From CACORA01 sp044234625 (lineage in GTDB: Bacteria > Planctomycetota > Planctomycetia > Pirellulales > UBA1268): 38,459 bases of DNA. The notes beneath the pieces are model-generated. The model worked only from the letters and a program-made list of their open reading frames with translations. It did no database searches and was not told the origin of the DNA. Of this stretch, positions 12,190 to 19,623 are shown in pieces (the stretch's first letter is position 1; each line of letters begins with the position of its first letter). The position numbers and the translations under genes are program-made. The stretch lies in contig JBIIIP010000176.1 in assembly GCA_044234625.1 (NCBI GenBank), positions 1 to 38,459 on the forward strand. The letters are read 5' to 3'.

Positions 12190-14673
12190 CTACCAGTCGA
12201 GCGGAATGTCGCTCTTCTCAGAGGGCTCCGCCTCCGTGTTGGGATCGTCAGGGTCGCCCTCCATCCAGTAGTTCTGAGGATTCCGTTTGCCTGGAGGTCT
12301 GATCCGGACCTTTCGCAGGCCCAGCCTCTTGAGGACATCACCGATCGGCTGCCTCACTCTGTGGAAGTCTTTTTCCTCGATGCTCAAGTGCTTGCAGATA
12401 TCAGCCATCAAGTAGGCGGGTCGCCCCACATGGATCGTGCTGGGATGGAGCTGCAGGACCCTGGAGACGGCATCCATCAATGGGTCGTCCACCATGAAGT
12501 TGGTCATGTACTCCTCCACCTGGCTGATCTCGTCAGAGCTGAAGCCATGGGGCTCGCCATCGAGGTAAGCCTTTCGAGCAGCAGACCAGATGGCGTCCCG
12601 ATCGGTCTTGACCTTGTCGAGGTCGATGATCAGGTTCTTCTCGCTGCGAGGTGCGAGGACCTTGCCGGTGACGCGGATGGGAAGAAACCTCCGATTTCCG
12701 GTGGGATCCAGCATGAAGCTGTCATGGTTGGTGTTGCCCGCCAGGACGAAGGACCTGGGATAGGACCTTTCGTTTTGGTATTTGGGAGCGGACCTGTCGG
12801 TGGCTACTGAGACGAGGTTCTTGAGTTCTTCGACGTAGCGGCGCTCAAAGAAGCGGTCGCATTCATCGAGAAGGACAACCCAGCCTGCATGCAAGACGTG
12901 GGGCCTGTCCTTGAGGTAGCCGATCCCCTGCTGCACGGTGGCGCACATGGGGTAGCGATTGAGGTGGTCCGGCGGGGTGAGGTATTGGAAGAAAAAGGAC
13001 TTGCCCTTGTTCTGGTCACCGATGAGGATCATCATCCAGCTGTGCTCGCAGCCAGGTTCAGTGGCCCGTGCAATGGCGCCAATCAGGAATCGCTGCAGGA
13101 TGACATTGGCTAGCAAGCGGCCATCGGGGAGTCGGGGGTTGAGGATCTCGTCGTAGGACACCCCGAGGAGTTCTTCTGCGATGGTGTCCCAGTAGGGAGC
13201 AGGTGCAGTGGCAGCGCAGGATTCCAGGTAGTCAGTGACTGGGTTGTAGCGCCGCTCCCATGCCTCCACCTGGAGGATGTCGTGAACGCCACCTTTGGGA
13301 TAGAGGTCTCCCTTGCGCCCTCTGGAGATACGGGTGTAGACGGTGGAGGGGTCGGGAACTTCGGTGATGCCGTCCTTGCCGTCGTATTCGATGGTCTGGG
13401 TCAGGACGTTCAGTCGCAGGCCTGGGTAGAAGATGCGGATGCGATCCAGGATCTCGTCAGCGGCTCCACCTGCTGATTTGTCTTTGCTACCTGTGGGGCG
13501 GCCTCGGCCTCTTTTGGGCGGAGGGGTGACGGGGTCTGGACTGACGTCGCCGTAACTGATGGTTTCGAAATCGTCATCGAGCTGTGATTCGATTCCTGCG
13601 TCATCAAAGGGCGGCGGCTCGGGCATGGGTAGATCGCTGTCTGCAGGTGCGGGACTGGAGGAGTAGGAGGCGCCCCATTCCAGGAGGGATGGGGTGGAGG
13701 CTCCAAGGACGGGATCATCTGGGTCGATCTCGTGGAGACCCAGGAAATCCTGGTGGGAGTAGCCAGCTACTCCTGGGATGCCGGCATCGCTGTATTCACT
13801 GCGGAGATGATCAGGCAGGTGCTTGCGCCAGCTGGGGTCCTGCTCTCCCGCCAGGAAGAAGAGAGTCGCCAAGGTGGTGTTGCCAGAGAAGCCGCGGAAG
13901 AAGCGCTCGCTGGTTTGCCGGCGATTCTTGCCCTGGCCGTGGTGACCGCGGGAGGCCCAATCGGACCAGGCCCCATAAAGAGCGTCACCAACGGATGCCG
14001 CCGCTGCTGTGATGCGGATGAAGAGATGCCGCTCGCCATCAGCGGTGGGATTGATGACGTTCTGCAGAACCCATTCCGCCTGGGCAATGGAGATGGGATC
14101 TGCCTCCTCTGTAGCCTGCCGGCGACGCTTGAGGTCCTCTTGCAGTTGTTCCCGTGCTGCATTGATGACAGCTTCCGGGAGTGTAGCTTCTGGGTGGAGG
14201 AGTTTTTGGGTACCGCCGGAGTAGCTATAGAAGATGCGGCAGGGGTCTGAGCAACTCTTGTCGCTGCCAAGGGTGCTGATCAGCTGGGTGACGACTGCCT
14301 TGTAGAGCTCGGGGTCGTCGATGCGGCAAGGGAGACGGAAGACCACCCGGAAGCGATTGGCTCCGGGCTGAGGCTGATGACTGGCGGTTGTGTAATAGAG
14401 GAGAGCGGAGGCAGCGAGCTTATGGGACAGGAAGTCCTCCAGGTCCATACCGTAGTCGATGTCGACGACCGCTAGATCCGCGTACTTGAAGGCGGACGTG
14501 GTGCGGTGGGTTGAGCTCATGGCAGCAGCAATCCAGCCAGTGCCCGCCCGGATCAATTGGAGGAGGCCGTCGCTATCGACTGTTCGCTGCTGCCAGTTAC
14601 TGCCGTACTCCTCACGCCAGGCTGGCTTGTCGTGGATTGCCGGGTTGAGTGAGATCGGGAAGGATGGCGGCAT
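12190..14673 (-). CDS. VapE/VirE-family primase-helicase (replication initiator)
   Basis: An 827-residue protein. The N-terminal third is an archaeo-eukaryotic-type primase: VVDIDYG (Asp71, Asp73), NRFRVVFRLP (107-116), SDPCRIFYSYSGG. Residues 335-400 are a Pro/Asp-rich linker ending in an AT-hook-like KRGRGRPTGSKDK. The C-terminal part is the VirE/VapE AAA+ domain: Walker A GDQNKGKS (552-559), Walker B WVVLLDECD (598-606), sensor region VLAGNTNHDSFMLDPTGNRR. Such proteins unwind DNA and lay primers at phage or satellite origins, usually with a host polymerase. It is transcribed away from the XRE regulator. The TTGACAC array follows its stop. Confidence 0.88.
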   Translation of the reverse strand: MPPSFPISLNPAIHDKPAWREEYGSNWQQRTVDSDGLLQLIRAGTGWIAAAMSSTHRTTSAFKYADLAVVDIDYGMDLEDFLSHKLAASALLYYTTASHQPQPGANRFRVVFRLPCRIDDPELYKAVVTQLISTLGSDKSCSDPCRIFYSYSGGTQKLLHPEATLPEAVINAAREQLQEDLKRRRQATEEADPISIAQAEWVLQNVINPTADGERHLFIRITAAAASVGDALYGAWSDWASRGHHGQGKNRRQTSERFFRGFSGNTTLATLFFLAGEQDPSWRKHLPDHLRSEYSDAGIPGVAGYSHQDFLGLHEIDPDDPVLGASTPSLLEWGASYSSSPAPADSDLPMPEPPPFDDAGIESQLDDDFETISYGDVSPDPVTPPPKRGRGRPTGSKDKSAGGAADEILDRIRIFYPGLRLNVLTQTIEYDGKDGITEVPDPSTVYTRISRGRKGDLYPKGGVHDILQVEAWERRYNPVTDYLESCAATAPAPYWDTIAEELLGVSYDEILNPRLPDGRLLANVILQRFLIGAIARATEPGCEHSWMMILIGDQNKGKSFFFQYLTPPDHLNRYPMCATVQQGIGYLKDRPHVLHAGWVVLLDECDRFFERRYVEELKNLVSVATDRSAPKYQNERSYPRSFVLAGNTNHDSFMLDPTGNRRFLPIRVTGKVLAPRSEKNLIIDLDKVKTDRDAIWSAARKAYLDGEPHGFSSDEISQVEEYMTNFMVDDPLMDAVSRVLQLHPSTIHVGRPAYLMADICKHLSIEEKDFHRVRQPIGDVLKRLGLRKVRIRPPGKRNPQNYWMEGDPDDPNTEAEPSEKSDIPLDW

Positions 14674-14721
14674 TCGGCCGAGGGGGACTGGAGGGTCTTA
14701 GGGCTGCTTAGCTAGTCTGGC

Positions 14722-14758
14722 GCTTTGCGTGCCCTGTCTTGCGGCACAGGCGCGAAGC
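14722..14758. promoter_or_regulatory. Inverted repeat upstream of the primase/helicase gene
   Basis: GCTTTGCG (14722-14729) pairs with CGCGAAGC (14751-14758) apart from one mismatch, with TGCC/GGCA inside. It lies about 50-85 bases before the primase/helicase ATG, so it may act as an operator or as a leader hairpin. Confidence 0.4.
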
Positions 14759-14870
14759 CTACTGGGGATCGGGGAAGTTCGCCAGATGTGGTTTATTAAA
14801 TCTTGCATAAGGGATTCGATGTGCAAAAGTTTAAGCAGGACTATCTCAAAAGCGCAGCCCGACTGGGCGT

Positions 14871-14905
14871 GAGCGATTGACAGGTGCTACTGTCCGATCT
14901 CGCTC
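14871..14905. promoter_or_regulatory. Extended dyad containing a TTGACA box upstream of the XRE regulator
   Basis: GAGCGATTGACAG and CTGTCCGATCTCGCTC form nested arms (GAGCGA/TCGCTC and GACAG/CTGTC) around GTGCTA, 21 bases before the GTG start at 14926. TTGACA at 14877-14882 could be the -35 element. A dyad over its own promoter would suit autoregulation by the XRE protein. A further TTGCA...TGCAA pair lies at 14803-14826. Confidence 0.5.
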
Positions 14906-14925
14906 AATACGCAAGGTAGGACCCA

Positions 14926-15546
14926 GTGCCGGCAAGACGAAGCTCAATCAAGGATAACGACTCCACCTATTACGAGCGATTCGCCGCAGCACTCCGTCAA
15001 GTGATGGCAAGACACGAATGGAGCGAGAGGCGTCTTGCATCGGAACTGGGTATCACGATAGGAACGACTCAGAAGTACTTTCGTGCAGGGGTGCACCCAT
15101 TGCGGGTTTCGACTGGGATCAACAAGCGCCTCTCAGTACTGATGGGGATCACGCTGGACGCGCTGGTCGCGTACTACGAAACAGGAGTCTACGAAAGCGA
15201 TATCTCGTTCGAGGATGTCGTGTCGTGGATTCGCTCCAGTGCAGGTGCAGGGCACATCTCGGGAATGTTGGAGGCCATGACGACAGCGAGCCAGAGGAGT
15301 ATCCCGGCTGCGGCTCTCCCACCGGCAGAAGAGAAGCCGCTTTACTCGTGGCCCAGGGAGGAGCTTGTAGCCGCGGAGGTGCCCGAGTGGCTACAGGAGA
15401 AGATGGGATTGACGACCGAGGCGCTGGACCTGCTCGAGAGGGAGGGGACGTTCAGCGATGAGTTGGTTGCTGCGTTCGCGGTGGCTACCAACCTGGAGGA
15501 GGAGGCCGTCCGAGAAGCATTCACCAACAGGGAGGCGGTTGCCTAG
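14926..15546 (+). CDS. XRE-type helix-turn-helix regulator
   Basis: A 206-residue protein starting at GTG 14926 (MPARRSSIKDND), preceded by AAGGTAGGA. Residues about 18-80 form the DNA-binding domain: ALRQVMARHEWSERRLASEL, GITIGTTQKYFRAGVHP. The C-terminal half is acidic and helical (EVPEWLQEKMGLTTEALDLL, EEEAVREAFTNREAVA), perhaps an oligomerisation or ligand domain. It is divergent from the primase/helicase and flanked by dyads, the layout of a phage switch or a replication-control repressor. No peptidase motif (CI/LexA-type Ser-Lys) was found, so induction by self-cleavage is unlikely. The regulatory role is inferred. Confidence 0.65.
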   Translation: MPARRSSIKDNDSTYYERFAAALRQVMARHEWSERRLASELGITIGTTQKYFRAGVHPLRVSTGINKRLSVLMGITLDALVAYYETGVYESDISFEDVVSWIRSSAGAGHISGMLEAMTTASQRSIPAAALPPAEEKPLYSWPREELVAAEVPEWLQEKMGLTTEALDLLEREGTFSDELVAAFAVATNLEEEAVREAFTNREAVA

Positions 15547-15563
15547 GCGGGCAGGATGCATGC

Positions 15564-15689
15564 TATGGTAATCACGTTCCTTCGATTGAAGGGTCGAAGG
15601 AACCTCTTGGTGTGACCGGGGTGAGCCGGACATTACGACTAGAGGGTAAGTGGGATTCAGAGCTCTCCGTGGTAGGGGAGCTTTTTTTT
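15564..15689 (+). ncRNA. Candidate terminated small RNA or structured leader
   Basis: After the regulator stop there is an extended -10 like element TGCTATGGT (15561-15569). Next come a perfect 9-bp hairpin GTTCCTTCG/CGAAGGAAC (15576-15603), a short CCGG/CCGG pair near 15617-15632, and a strong terminator (15661-15689). No open frame with a ribosome site fits between them. The layout suggests an RNA of about 110 nt, or the structured 3' end of the regulator mRNA. No known RNA family matched by eye. Confidence 0.4.
15661..15689 (+). terminator. Rho-independent terminator
   Basis: AGCTCTCC (15661-15668), loop GTGGTA, GGGGAGCT (15675-15682), followed by eight T residues. One G-T wobble in an 8-bp stem. 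It closes the XRE/small-RNA unit before the 15756 gene cluster. Confidence 0.85.
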
Positions 15690-15698
15690 GGCAAGAAG

Positions 15699-15738
15699 GG
15701 GCCAGAAGCTGCACTTCGTTAGGATTAAAGGCAGCAGG
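15699..15738 (+). repeat. 40-bp gene-junction repeat, copy 1
   Basis: GGGCCAGAAGCTGCACTTCG plus TTAGGATTAAAGGCAGCAGG matches 16712-16751 with one mismatch. In the second copy these bases are the last codons (GPEAALR and stop) of the 16328 gene; here they sit non-coding before the 15756 gene. Confidence 0.9.
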
Positions 15739-15755
15739 TACAGGCGTCTTCCAAT

Positions 15756-16331
15756 ATGAGCCGACCAAGGCGGATGGCTGCTGACGATAACGTCCGAGAT
15801 GCAATAGCTGCGATCTTGGCCCTTAGCGCTGGGATCCCCGCGGCTGGGGCTGCGCTGGACGTGGCGACAGGTGATCCCACCTCCACGAACTCCGGCGAGA
15901 TTCCAATGAACGCTGGACTAGCCCTCATGGGACTTGGCGGCGCCGTCCTAGGGGGAGATGTAGCCGCAAGGATTAGTCCCCACGGCGAAACGCGATTGGC
16001 GCGTGAGCTGCTGCCAATTGCCATTAGAAGAGAGTTGCTGGCCCTGGAAGCTCGTCATAAGAAGATTGACACTCCGAGCGATATTCAGAAGTTGGCCAAT
16101 ACACGCAGGGCGCTGGATCGGATGGAACAAGGGGTAGAGCAAAGAATGCAAGCCCAGGTCGACGAGAGGAGGAGCCAGGGCCATGATCGTCCCGGCATCC
16201 TGTACCCGCCCGGCTCAGAGGGACTCAGGAAATTCCGCCGGAACGGAGTGAATGGGCTGATTGCCGGCGCTGGACTTGGAGGAGCGCTGGGAAGTCTTTA
16301 CGCCCTGAGCGCGATGGAGGACAGGCCATGA
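15756..16331 (+). CDS. Glycine/alanine-rich protein with membrane-like segments (possible virion or island protein)
   Basis: A 191-residue product starting MSRPRRMAADDNVRDAIAAI. Hydrophobic Gly/Ala-rich stretches occur near the N-terminus (IAAILALSAGIPAAGAALDV and NAGLALMGLGGAVLGGDVA) and near the C-terminus (GLIAGAGLGGALGSLYALSA), around a charged central helix (RRALDRMEQGVEQRMQAQVD). This resembles phage internal-virion or membrane-active proteins, but no family was recognised. Its stop overlaps the next ATG (16328-16331), so the two are coupled. Confidence 0.55.
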   Translation: MSRPRRMAADDNVRDAIAAILALSAGIPAAGAALDVATGDPTSTNSGEIPMNAGLALMGLGGAVLGGDVAARISPHGETRLARELLPIAIRRELLALEARHKKIDTPSDIQKLANTRRALDRMEQGVEQRMQAQVDERRSQGHDRPGILYPPGSEGLRKFRRNGVNGLIAGAGLGGALGSLYALSAMEDRP

Positions 16332-16735
16332 AACCTGCTCGCATGGCTGGCACGTTGCTCGGCGTCGGAGCGGCAGGCGCTGGCGGCTATGGATTGAATG
16401 AATTGATCAGGTACCTGGAGGAGCAGCGCACGCCCATGCATTCCCAGGAAATGACACAGGCCGATCACGCCAAGAACAACATAGGAGGCATGCGAGAGAA
16501 ATACAGCAAGCTTGCCGTAGAGGAGCTCGCCCTGTTTGAAGGTCTCAGGCAGGGAATGATGGCCGGAGAAATCAGTGGAGAAGAGATCAACACCCTGGCA
16601 CTCAACGGAGATCTACCACCGCGGGTCATGAATCTACTGACAGATGTACATGACTGGGGTCGGGTCCAGCCCTACCCATTCGACAACGAGTCCGTGATGG
16701 AGGCCATGCAAGGGCCAGAAGCTGCACTTCGTTAG
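16328..16735 (+). CDS. Hypothetical protein with N-terminal membrane-like segment
   Basis: A 135-residue product. The start MKPARMAGTLLGVGAAGAGG gives a short hydrophobic Gly/Ala segment. The rest is a soluble helical domain (EEQRTPMHSQEMTQADHAKN, KLAVEELALFEGLRQGMMAG) ending QGPEAALR. The ATG overlaps the preceding stop. The end of the gene and the following spacer are duplicated upstream of the 15756 gene, which points to past recombination between gene borders in this cluster. The role is unknown; the company of similar Gly-rich proteins suggests a common particle or membrane complex. Confidence 0.55.
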   Translation: MKPARMAGTLLGVGAAGAGGYGLNELIRYLEEQRTPMHSQEMTQADHAKNNIGGMREKYSKLAVEELALFEGLRQGMMAGEISGEEINTLALNGDLPPRVMNLLTDVHDWGRVQPYPFDNESVMEAMQGPEAALR

Positions 16736-16751
16736 GATTAAAGCCAGCAGG
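16712..16751 (+). repeat. 40-bp gene-junction repeat, copy 2
   Basis: The second copy of the 15699-15738 block, spanning the 3' end of the 16328 gene and the spacer before the 16767 gene. One G/C difference in 40 bases. Confidence 0.9.
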
Positions 16752-16766
16752 CGTAGCAAGGCAGCC

Positions 16767-17687
16767 ATGGATCAACGGCCAGCGGCTGTAAAGATCATTG
16801 AGTTTTTCACCGATACACCACTAGGGGAAGAGATCCTAGAGGGTGGCGGAGGAGGGCTGATTGCTGGTCTATCCCAGGTAGGCACAGATAAATCGCCGGG
16901 CCAGATCGCCCTGGAGACAGCGACAGCCATGCTTGGTGGTATTGCCTTGGGCAAAGCAGGAAGGGGCATCGGAGCAAAGCTAGGGAAACGCATTCACAAA
17001 GGAGAGCTCCAGAATCCGACGTTGCAGTTCATTGGCCGAACTTTTGGAAATGAAACCACAGCCAAGGGGTTAAAGCAGAACGCGCTTCTAGGGCGCGAGC
17101 TCATCAAAGATGAATTACTCTCTGAGGCCTCAAGCCGCTTAGCTCGTGAGGCAGTCAGCGATCCGGAATTTTTCATGAGCCGCTATGGGATCTCAGCTGA
17201 GCAATTCCAGGACTATGCCAGCAGGGTGCAAATGGGACAAAGGGGCGCCGCCGTTGCCAAGACCCTGGAGTCGATGCCTCCCGAGCAGCGCAAGGCAATC
17301 AGTGAAACCCTGATGAAAAAACTTGGCCCCTACGAGGAAGTCGAGCAACTGATACGCGGAACAGCCCACAACAATTTTGATGAAAACATTGCCAGGTTTA
17401 TGGCCAACCGAGAAGCAATAGCCGGCGAGATCGGCAAAGCTGCGGGGGGCCAATACGGAGAGGCGTTGGGCGACATGTTTAGCCGGATCACTAGCGGCCT
17501 TGACGCTCCCGTTCAACAGGTCACCGGAGAGCACCTTGGTAAAGCGATTGGCCGATTTGCTGGTGATGAAGTCGGCATCCTTGGAGGGATGGCCGTGGGC
17601 TCCCTGCTCGCCCAACAGCTCGGCATGGAAAGCCCGAAGGACAAGAAGATCCGCGAATTGGAAGATAGACTAGCCCGCGGAGGATGA
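16767..17687 (+). CDS. Hypothetical glycine-rich protein (possible internal virion protein)
   Basis: A 306-residue product. An early Gly-rich hydrophobic region (EGGGGGLIAGLSQVGTDKSP, TATAMLGGIALGKAGRGIG) is followed by a long helical middle (residues about 90-240, RELIKDELLSEASSRLAREA). A second Gly/Leu-rich region near the C-terminus (GDEVGILGGMAVGSLLAQQL) precedes a charged end (KDKKIRELEDRLARGG). The repeated scheme of Gly-rich hydrophobic patches is shared with the two preceding genes. No catalytic motif is visible. I infer a structural or membrane-associated role; no family match is claimed. Confidence 0.55.
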   Translation: MDQRPAAVKIIEFFTDTPLGEEILEGGGGGLIAGLSQVGTDKSPGQIALETATAMLGGIALGKAGRGIGAKLGKRIHKGELQNPTLQFIGRTFGNETTAKGLKQNALLGRELIKDELLSEASSRLAREAVSDPEFFMSRYGISAEQFQDYASRVQMGQRGAAVAKTLESMPPEQRKAISETLMKKLGPYEEVEQLIRGTAHNNFDENIARFMANREAIAGEIGKAAGGQYGEALGDMFSRITSGLDAPVQQVTGEHLGKAIGRFAGDEVGILGGMAVGSLLAQQLGMESPKDKKIRELEDRLARGG

Positions 17688-17694
17688 ACCACCC

Positions 17695-17814
17695 ATGACA
17701 CGCAAAGCCGGAGACAAACTTGCCGCCGCCTGCTGGGAGAACTACGAGGCTATTGGCACCAAGGTGAAAGATGGCCGAAAGGTGCCGAATTGTGTGCCCG
17801 TGAAGAATGCTTGA
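17695..17814 (+). CDS. Small phage protein of the VPNCVP type (39 residues)
   Basis: ATG 17695, seven bases after the previous stop. The sequence CWENYEAIGTKVKDGRKVPN followed by CVPVKNA matches a short motif I know from phage head-region proteins: W..Y...G.K.K.GR.VPNCVP. The remainder is MTRKAGDKLAAA. Its stop overlaps another ATG (17814), but that frame has only 21 codons. The motif's function is not established; it marks this cluster as phage-derived. Confidence 0.6.
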   Translation: MTRKAGDKLAAACWENYEAIGTKVKDGRKVPNCVPVKNA

Positions 17815-17943
17815 TGGCCAAGATCTGTGAAGAACAAGCACTGGCAGATCTCTTCATTGGCGCAACTGCGGAGCGATGAGCAAGGGGATAGCCCATCCTC
17901 GCTAGCCTGGTCTTGCGCTTAAACCCCAGCGAGACTGAGCCCT

Positions 17944-18258
17944 TTGTCTCACAGGATTGAAGGATCGGAGTTGGTCTCGAAGCGGGCCACCAAGAACAGT
18001 TTCAGGCGAGAGATCATCAACGCGTGGGACGGCTGCTGCAGTTACTGCGGATGCCAGCCCGAGAAGGTCACCCTTGATCATGTCGTTCCCAAGATCAAGG
18101 GTGGCACCACGAAGAGATCGAACCTGGTGCCAGCCTGTGCTTCGTGCAATGTCTCAAAGAATCACTGCGACGTTTGGCAGTGGTACACGGAGCAGCCGTT
18201 CTACTGCGCCGACAAAGAGCAAGCGATCAGGAGCTGGCTATCGAATGGACCGGTCTAG
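17944..18258 (+). CDS. HNH endonuclease
   Basis: A 104-residue product from TTG 17944; a second TTG at 17971 is an alternative start. The complete HNH signature is present: CCSYCGCQPEKVTLDHVVPK (first Cys pair and DH), then KIKGGTTKRSNLVPACASCN with SK. This gives both CxxC zinc pairs, the catalytic His and the N in SNLVPAC. It is a small DNA nuclease, either a homing-type enzyme or a phage packaging-associated nuclease. It is separated from the structural-like cluster by about 130 bases with no gene. Unlike the 7547 protein, all key residues are intact. Confidence 0.85.
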   Translation: MSHRIEGSELVSKRATKNSFRREIINAWDGCCSYCGCQPEKVTLDHVVPKIKGGTTKRSNLVPACASCNVSKNHCDVWQWYTEQPFYCADKEQAIRSWLSNGPV

Positions 18259-18264
18259 CGCTGT

Positions 18265-18882
18265 TCACACTCTTGCGAGTACGACCTTCTCCGGCTGGTG
18301 CTGATACTTGCCATCGCGGTCCTCGTAGGTGACATCACAGGGATCCCCCTCGAAGAACAGGAGCTGGCAAACGCCTTCATTGGCGTAGATGCGGCAGTCA
18401 GCCCCTGAGGAGTTGCTGAACTCCAGGGTGAGATTGCCCTCCCAGCCGGCCTCGGCGGGAGTTGTGTTGAGAATGATACCTAGGCGGGCGTAAGTGCTCT
18501 TGCCCAGGCAGACGACCGTGACATTGGCTGGGACCTTGAGCTTCTCCCGGGCAACCCCGAGTCCATAGGAGTGGGCCGGGAGGATGAAGTAGGTCCCATC
18601 GCTGTCTGAGTGCAGGGCAGCAGGCTCCAGGTTGTCGGGGTTGAACCGCTTGGGGTCCATCACCGTGCCGGGGACGTGGCGGAAGATCAGGAACTCCTTG
18701 GGCGAGAGACGCAGGTCGTACCCATAGGAGCTGCAGCCGTAGGACAGGACGGGGCACCGCATCGGGCCATACGGCTCAAGGCCGCCGAGGCTCACATACA
18801 CCTCCCGCACCAGCTCCGGAGTGAACGGTTCGATCATTCCAGCAGAGGCCTGCTGCTTAATCCAGCGGTCGTTCTTCAGCAT
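18265..18882 (-). CDS. dcd: dCTP deaminase
   Basis: A 205-residue enzyme from ATG 18882 (MLKNDRWIKQQASAGMIEPF). The substrate loop YGYDLRLSPKEFLIF, the core GKSTYARLGIILNTTPAEAG then WEGNLTLEFSN (with the catalytic Glu of the AEAGWEG loop), and NEGVCQLLFFEG are all conserved. It deaminates dCTP to dUTP. A bifunctional deaminase/dUTPase would be similar in this region, but length and motifs fit a plain Dcd. No separate dUTPase was found in the window, so removal of dUTP must rely on MazG, this enzyme or the host. The gene ends seven bases from the convergent HNH stop. Confidence 0.92.
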   Translation of the reverse strand: MLKNDRWIKQQASAGMIEPFTPELVREVYVSLGGLEPYGPMRCPVLSYGCSSYGYDLRLSPKEFLIFRHVPGTVMDPKRFNPDNLEPAALHSDSDGTYFILPAHSYGLGVAREKLKVPANVTVVCLGKSTYARLGIILNTTPAEAGWEGNLTLEFSNSSGADCRIYANEGVCQLLFFEGDPCDVTYEDRDGKYQHQPEKVVLARV

Positions 18883-18886
18883 GGGT

Positions 18887-19123
18887 TTAGGGCACGTAGC
18901 CCATGACGATGCCCAGGGGAACGATGGGGATCCCAATGGCTCGGATCACAACAACGCCGCCCAGGGGGTCGAACGATGAGCCAGCAAGCTTGATGATGTT
19001 GCTGACCCAGCCGTAGGAGCCAACGCCCACGATGGCAGCGAAGAGTAGGCCAACACAGATGCTCTGAAGGCGAAGGATGATCAAGGGACCGCGGGCCATG
19101 GGGTGAAAGGATGGGGCTTTCAT
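18887..19123 (-). CDS. Small two-helix membrane protein
   Basis: A 78-residue product from ATG 19123; ATG 19099 (MARGPLIILRLQSI) is an equally good start. Two hydrophobic segments are clear: SICVGLLFAAIVGVGSYGWV and VVVIRAIGIPIVPLGIVMG. It resembles short membrane proteins of unknown function that I associate with picocyanobacteria. It lies four bases upstream of dcd in the same direction, so it is probably co-transcribed with it. Confidence 0.55.
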   Translation of the reverse strand: MKAPSFHPMARGPLIILRLQSICVGLLFAAIVGVGSYGWVSNIIKLAGSSFDPLGGVVVIRAIGIPIVPLGIVMGYVP

Positions 19124-19231
19124 TATGACCGCCACGGCAGGCAATGGCAAGTTACTGGTGCTCGGGGGTGTAAGCACTTATACCCACTGCTGATTCGGTA
19201 GAATACCTTTTGACCTGAATGGAGCGAAAGC

Positions 19232-19522
19232 TTGCACAGGAAAGCAATCAATTGGTCAGGCACAGCACACATCCCCTGGGCGGCGCTGCTGCTTGGGCTG
19301 GCGCTAGGGCAGGCCGTTGCTGCAAATGCAGCACCCGAGGGGCACATGGTGCAGACACTGCGTTACGGGGACAGGCGCCACTGCGTCAATGCTGGCGATC
19401 TATACGCCCCGGATCGATGGAAGCTGTGGCTGATTTGGGCTCCCAGGAGGGATTGCCAGGAAACGCCTGTAAATCTTGTCGCGCATCGCGGGGTTATTGG
19501 CGTTCGGTATCCCCTCCAGTGA
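19232..19522 (+). CDS. Putative exported small protein
   Basis: A 96-residue product from TTG 19232, with GGAG about eight bases upstream (GGAGCGAAAGCTTG). The N-terminus has a signal-like pattern: a basic start (MHRKAINW), hydrophobic core AALLLGLALGQAVA and a likely cleavage after ANA. The mature part has two Cys residues (RRHCVNAGD, RRDCQETP) that could form a disulphide. The function is not recognised. Its 3' 123 bases overlap the leftward 19400-19621 gene. Confidence 0.45.
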   Translation: MHRKAINWSGTAHIPWAALLLGLALGQAVAANAAPEGHMVQTLRYGDRRHCVNAGDLYAPDRWKLWLIWAPRRDCQETPVNLVAHRGVIGVRYPLQ

Positions 19523-19621
19523 ACGTCCCGGAACGTAAGGAGTGTCCACCTTGAAGCTAGGCCCCCCCGCAATGGCGTCTTGCAGGAGGGGCGCCACTTC
19601 AGGGCTGAATGCCATTCGCAT
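19400..19621 (-). CDS. Small hypothetical protein (73 residues)
   Basis: Starts MRMAFSPEVAPLLQDAIAGG two bases after the stop of the 19624 gene. Contains AMRDKIYRRFLAIPP and ends GSPNQPQLPSIRGV. It continues the leftward operon with the preceding Gly-rich gene and could be a small virion component. It overlaps the putative exported protein on the other strand, so one of the two could be spurious; the tight spacing favours this one. Confidence 0.45.
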   Translation of the reverse strand: MRMAFSPEVAPLLQDAIAGGPSFKVDTPYVPGRSLEGIPNANNPAMRDKIYRRFLAIPPGSPNQPQLPSIRGV

Positions 19622-19623
19622 GG

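Noticed and set aside
12190..14673. Virulence-associated protein E as evidence for a phage-inducible satellite alone
   Set aside because: The surrounding nucleotide metabolism, lysis and tail-type genes exceed the usual satellite content; the family also occurs in full phages and prophages.
15576..15603. CGAAGGAAC hairpin as part of a glutamine (glnA-type) riboswitch, which contains a CGAAGGAACGC box
   Set aside because: The second conserved box (GGACGGAAGTAGG type) is absent and the match is explained by a simple perfect hairpin.
17814..17879. A 21-codon frame whose ATG overlaps the stop of the 39-residue gene
   Set aside because: Too short and without recognisable sequence; only the start-stop overlap supports it.
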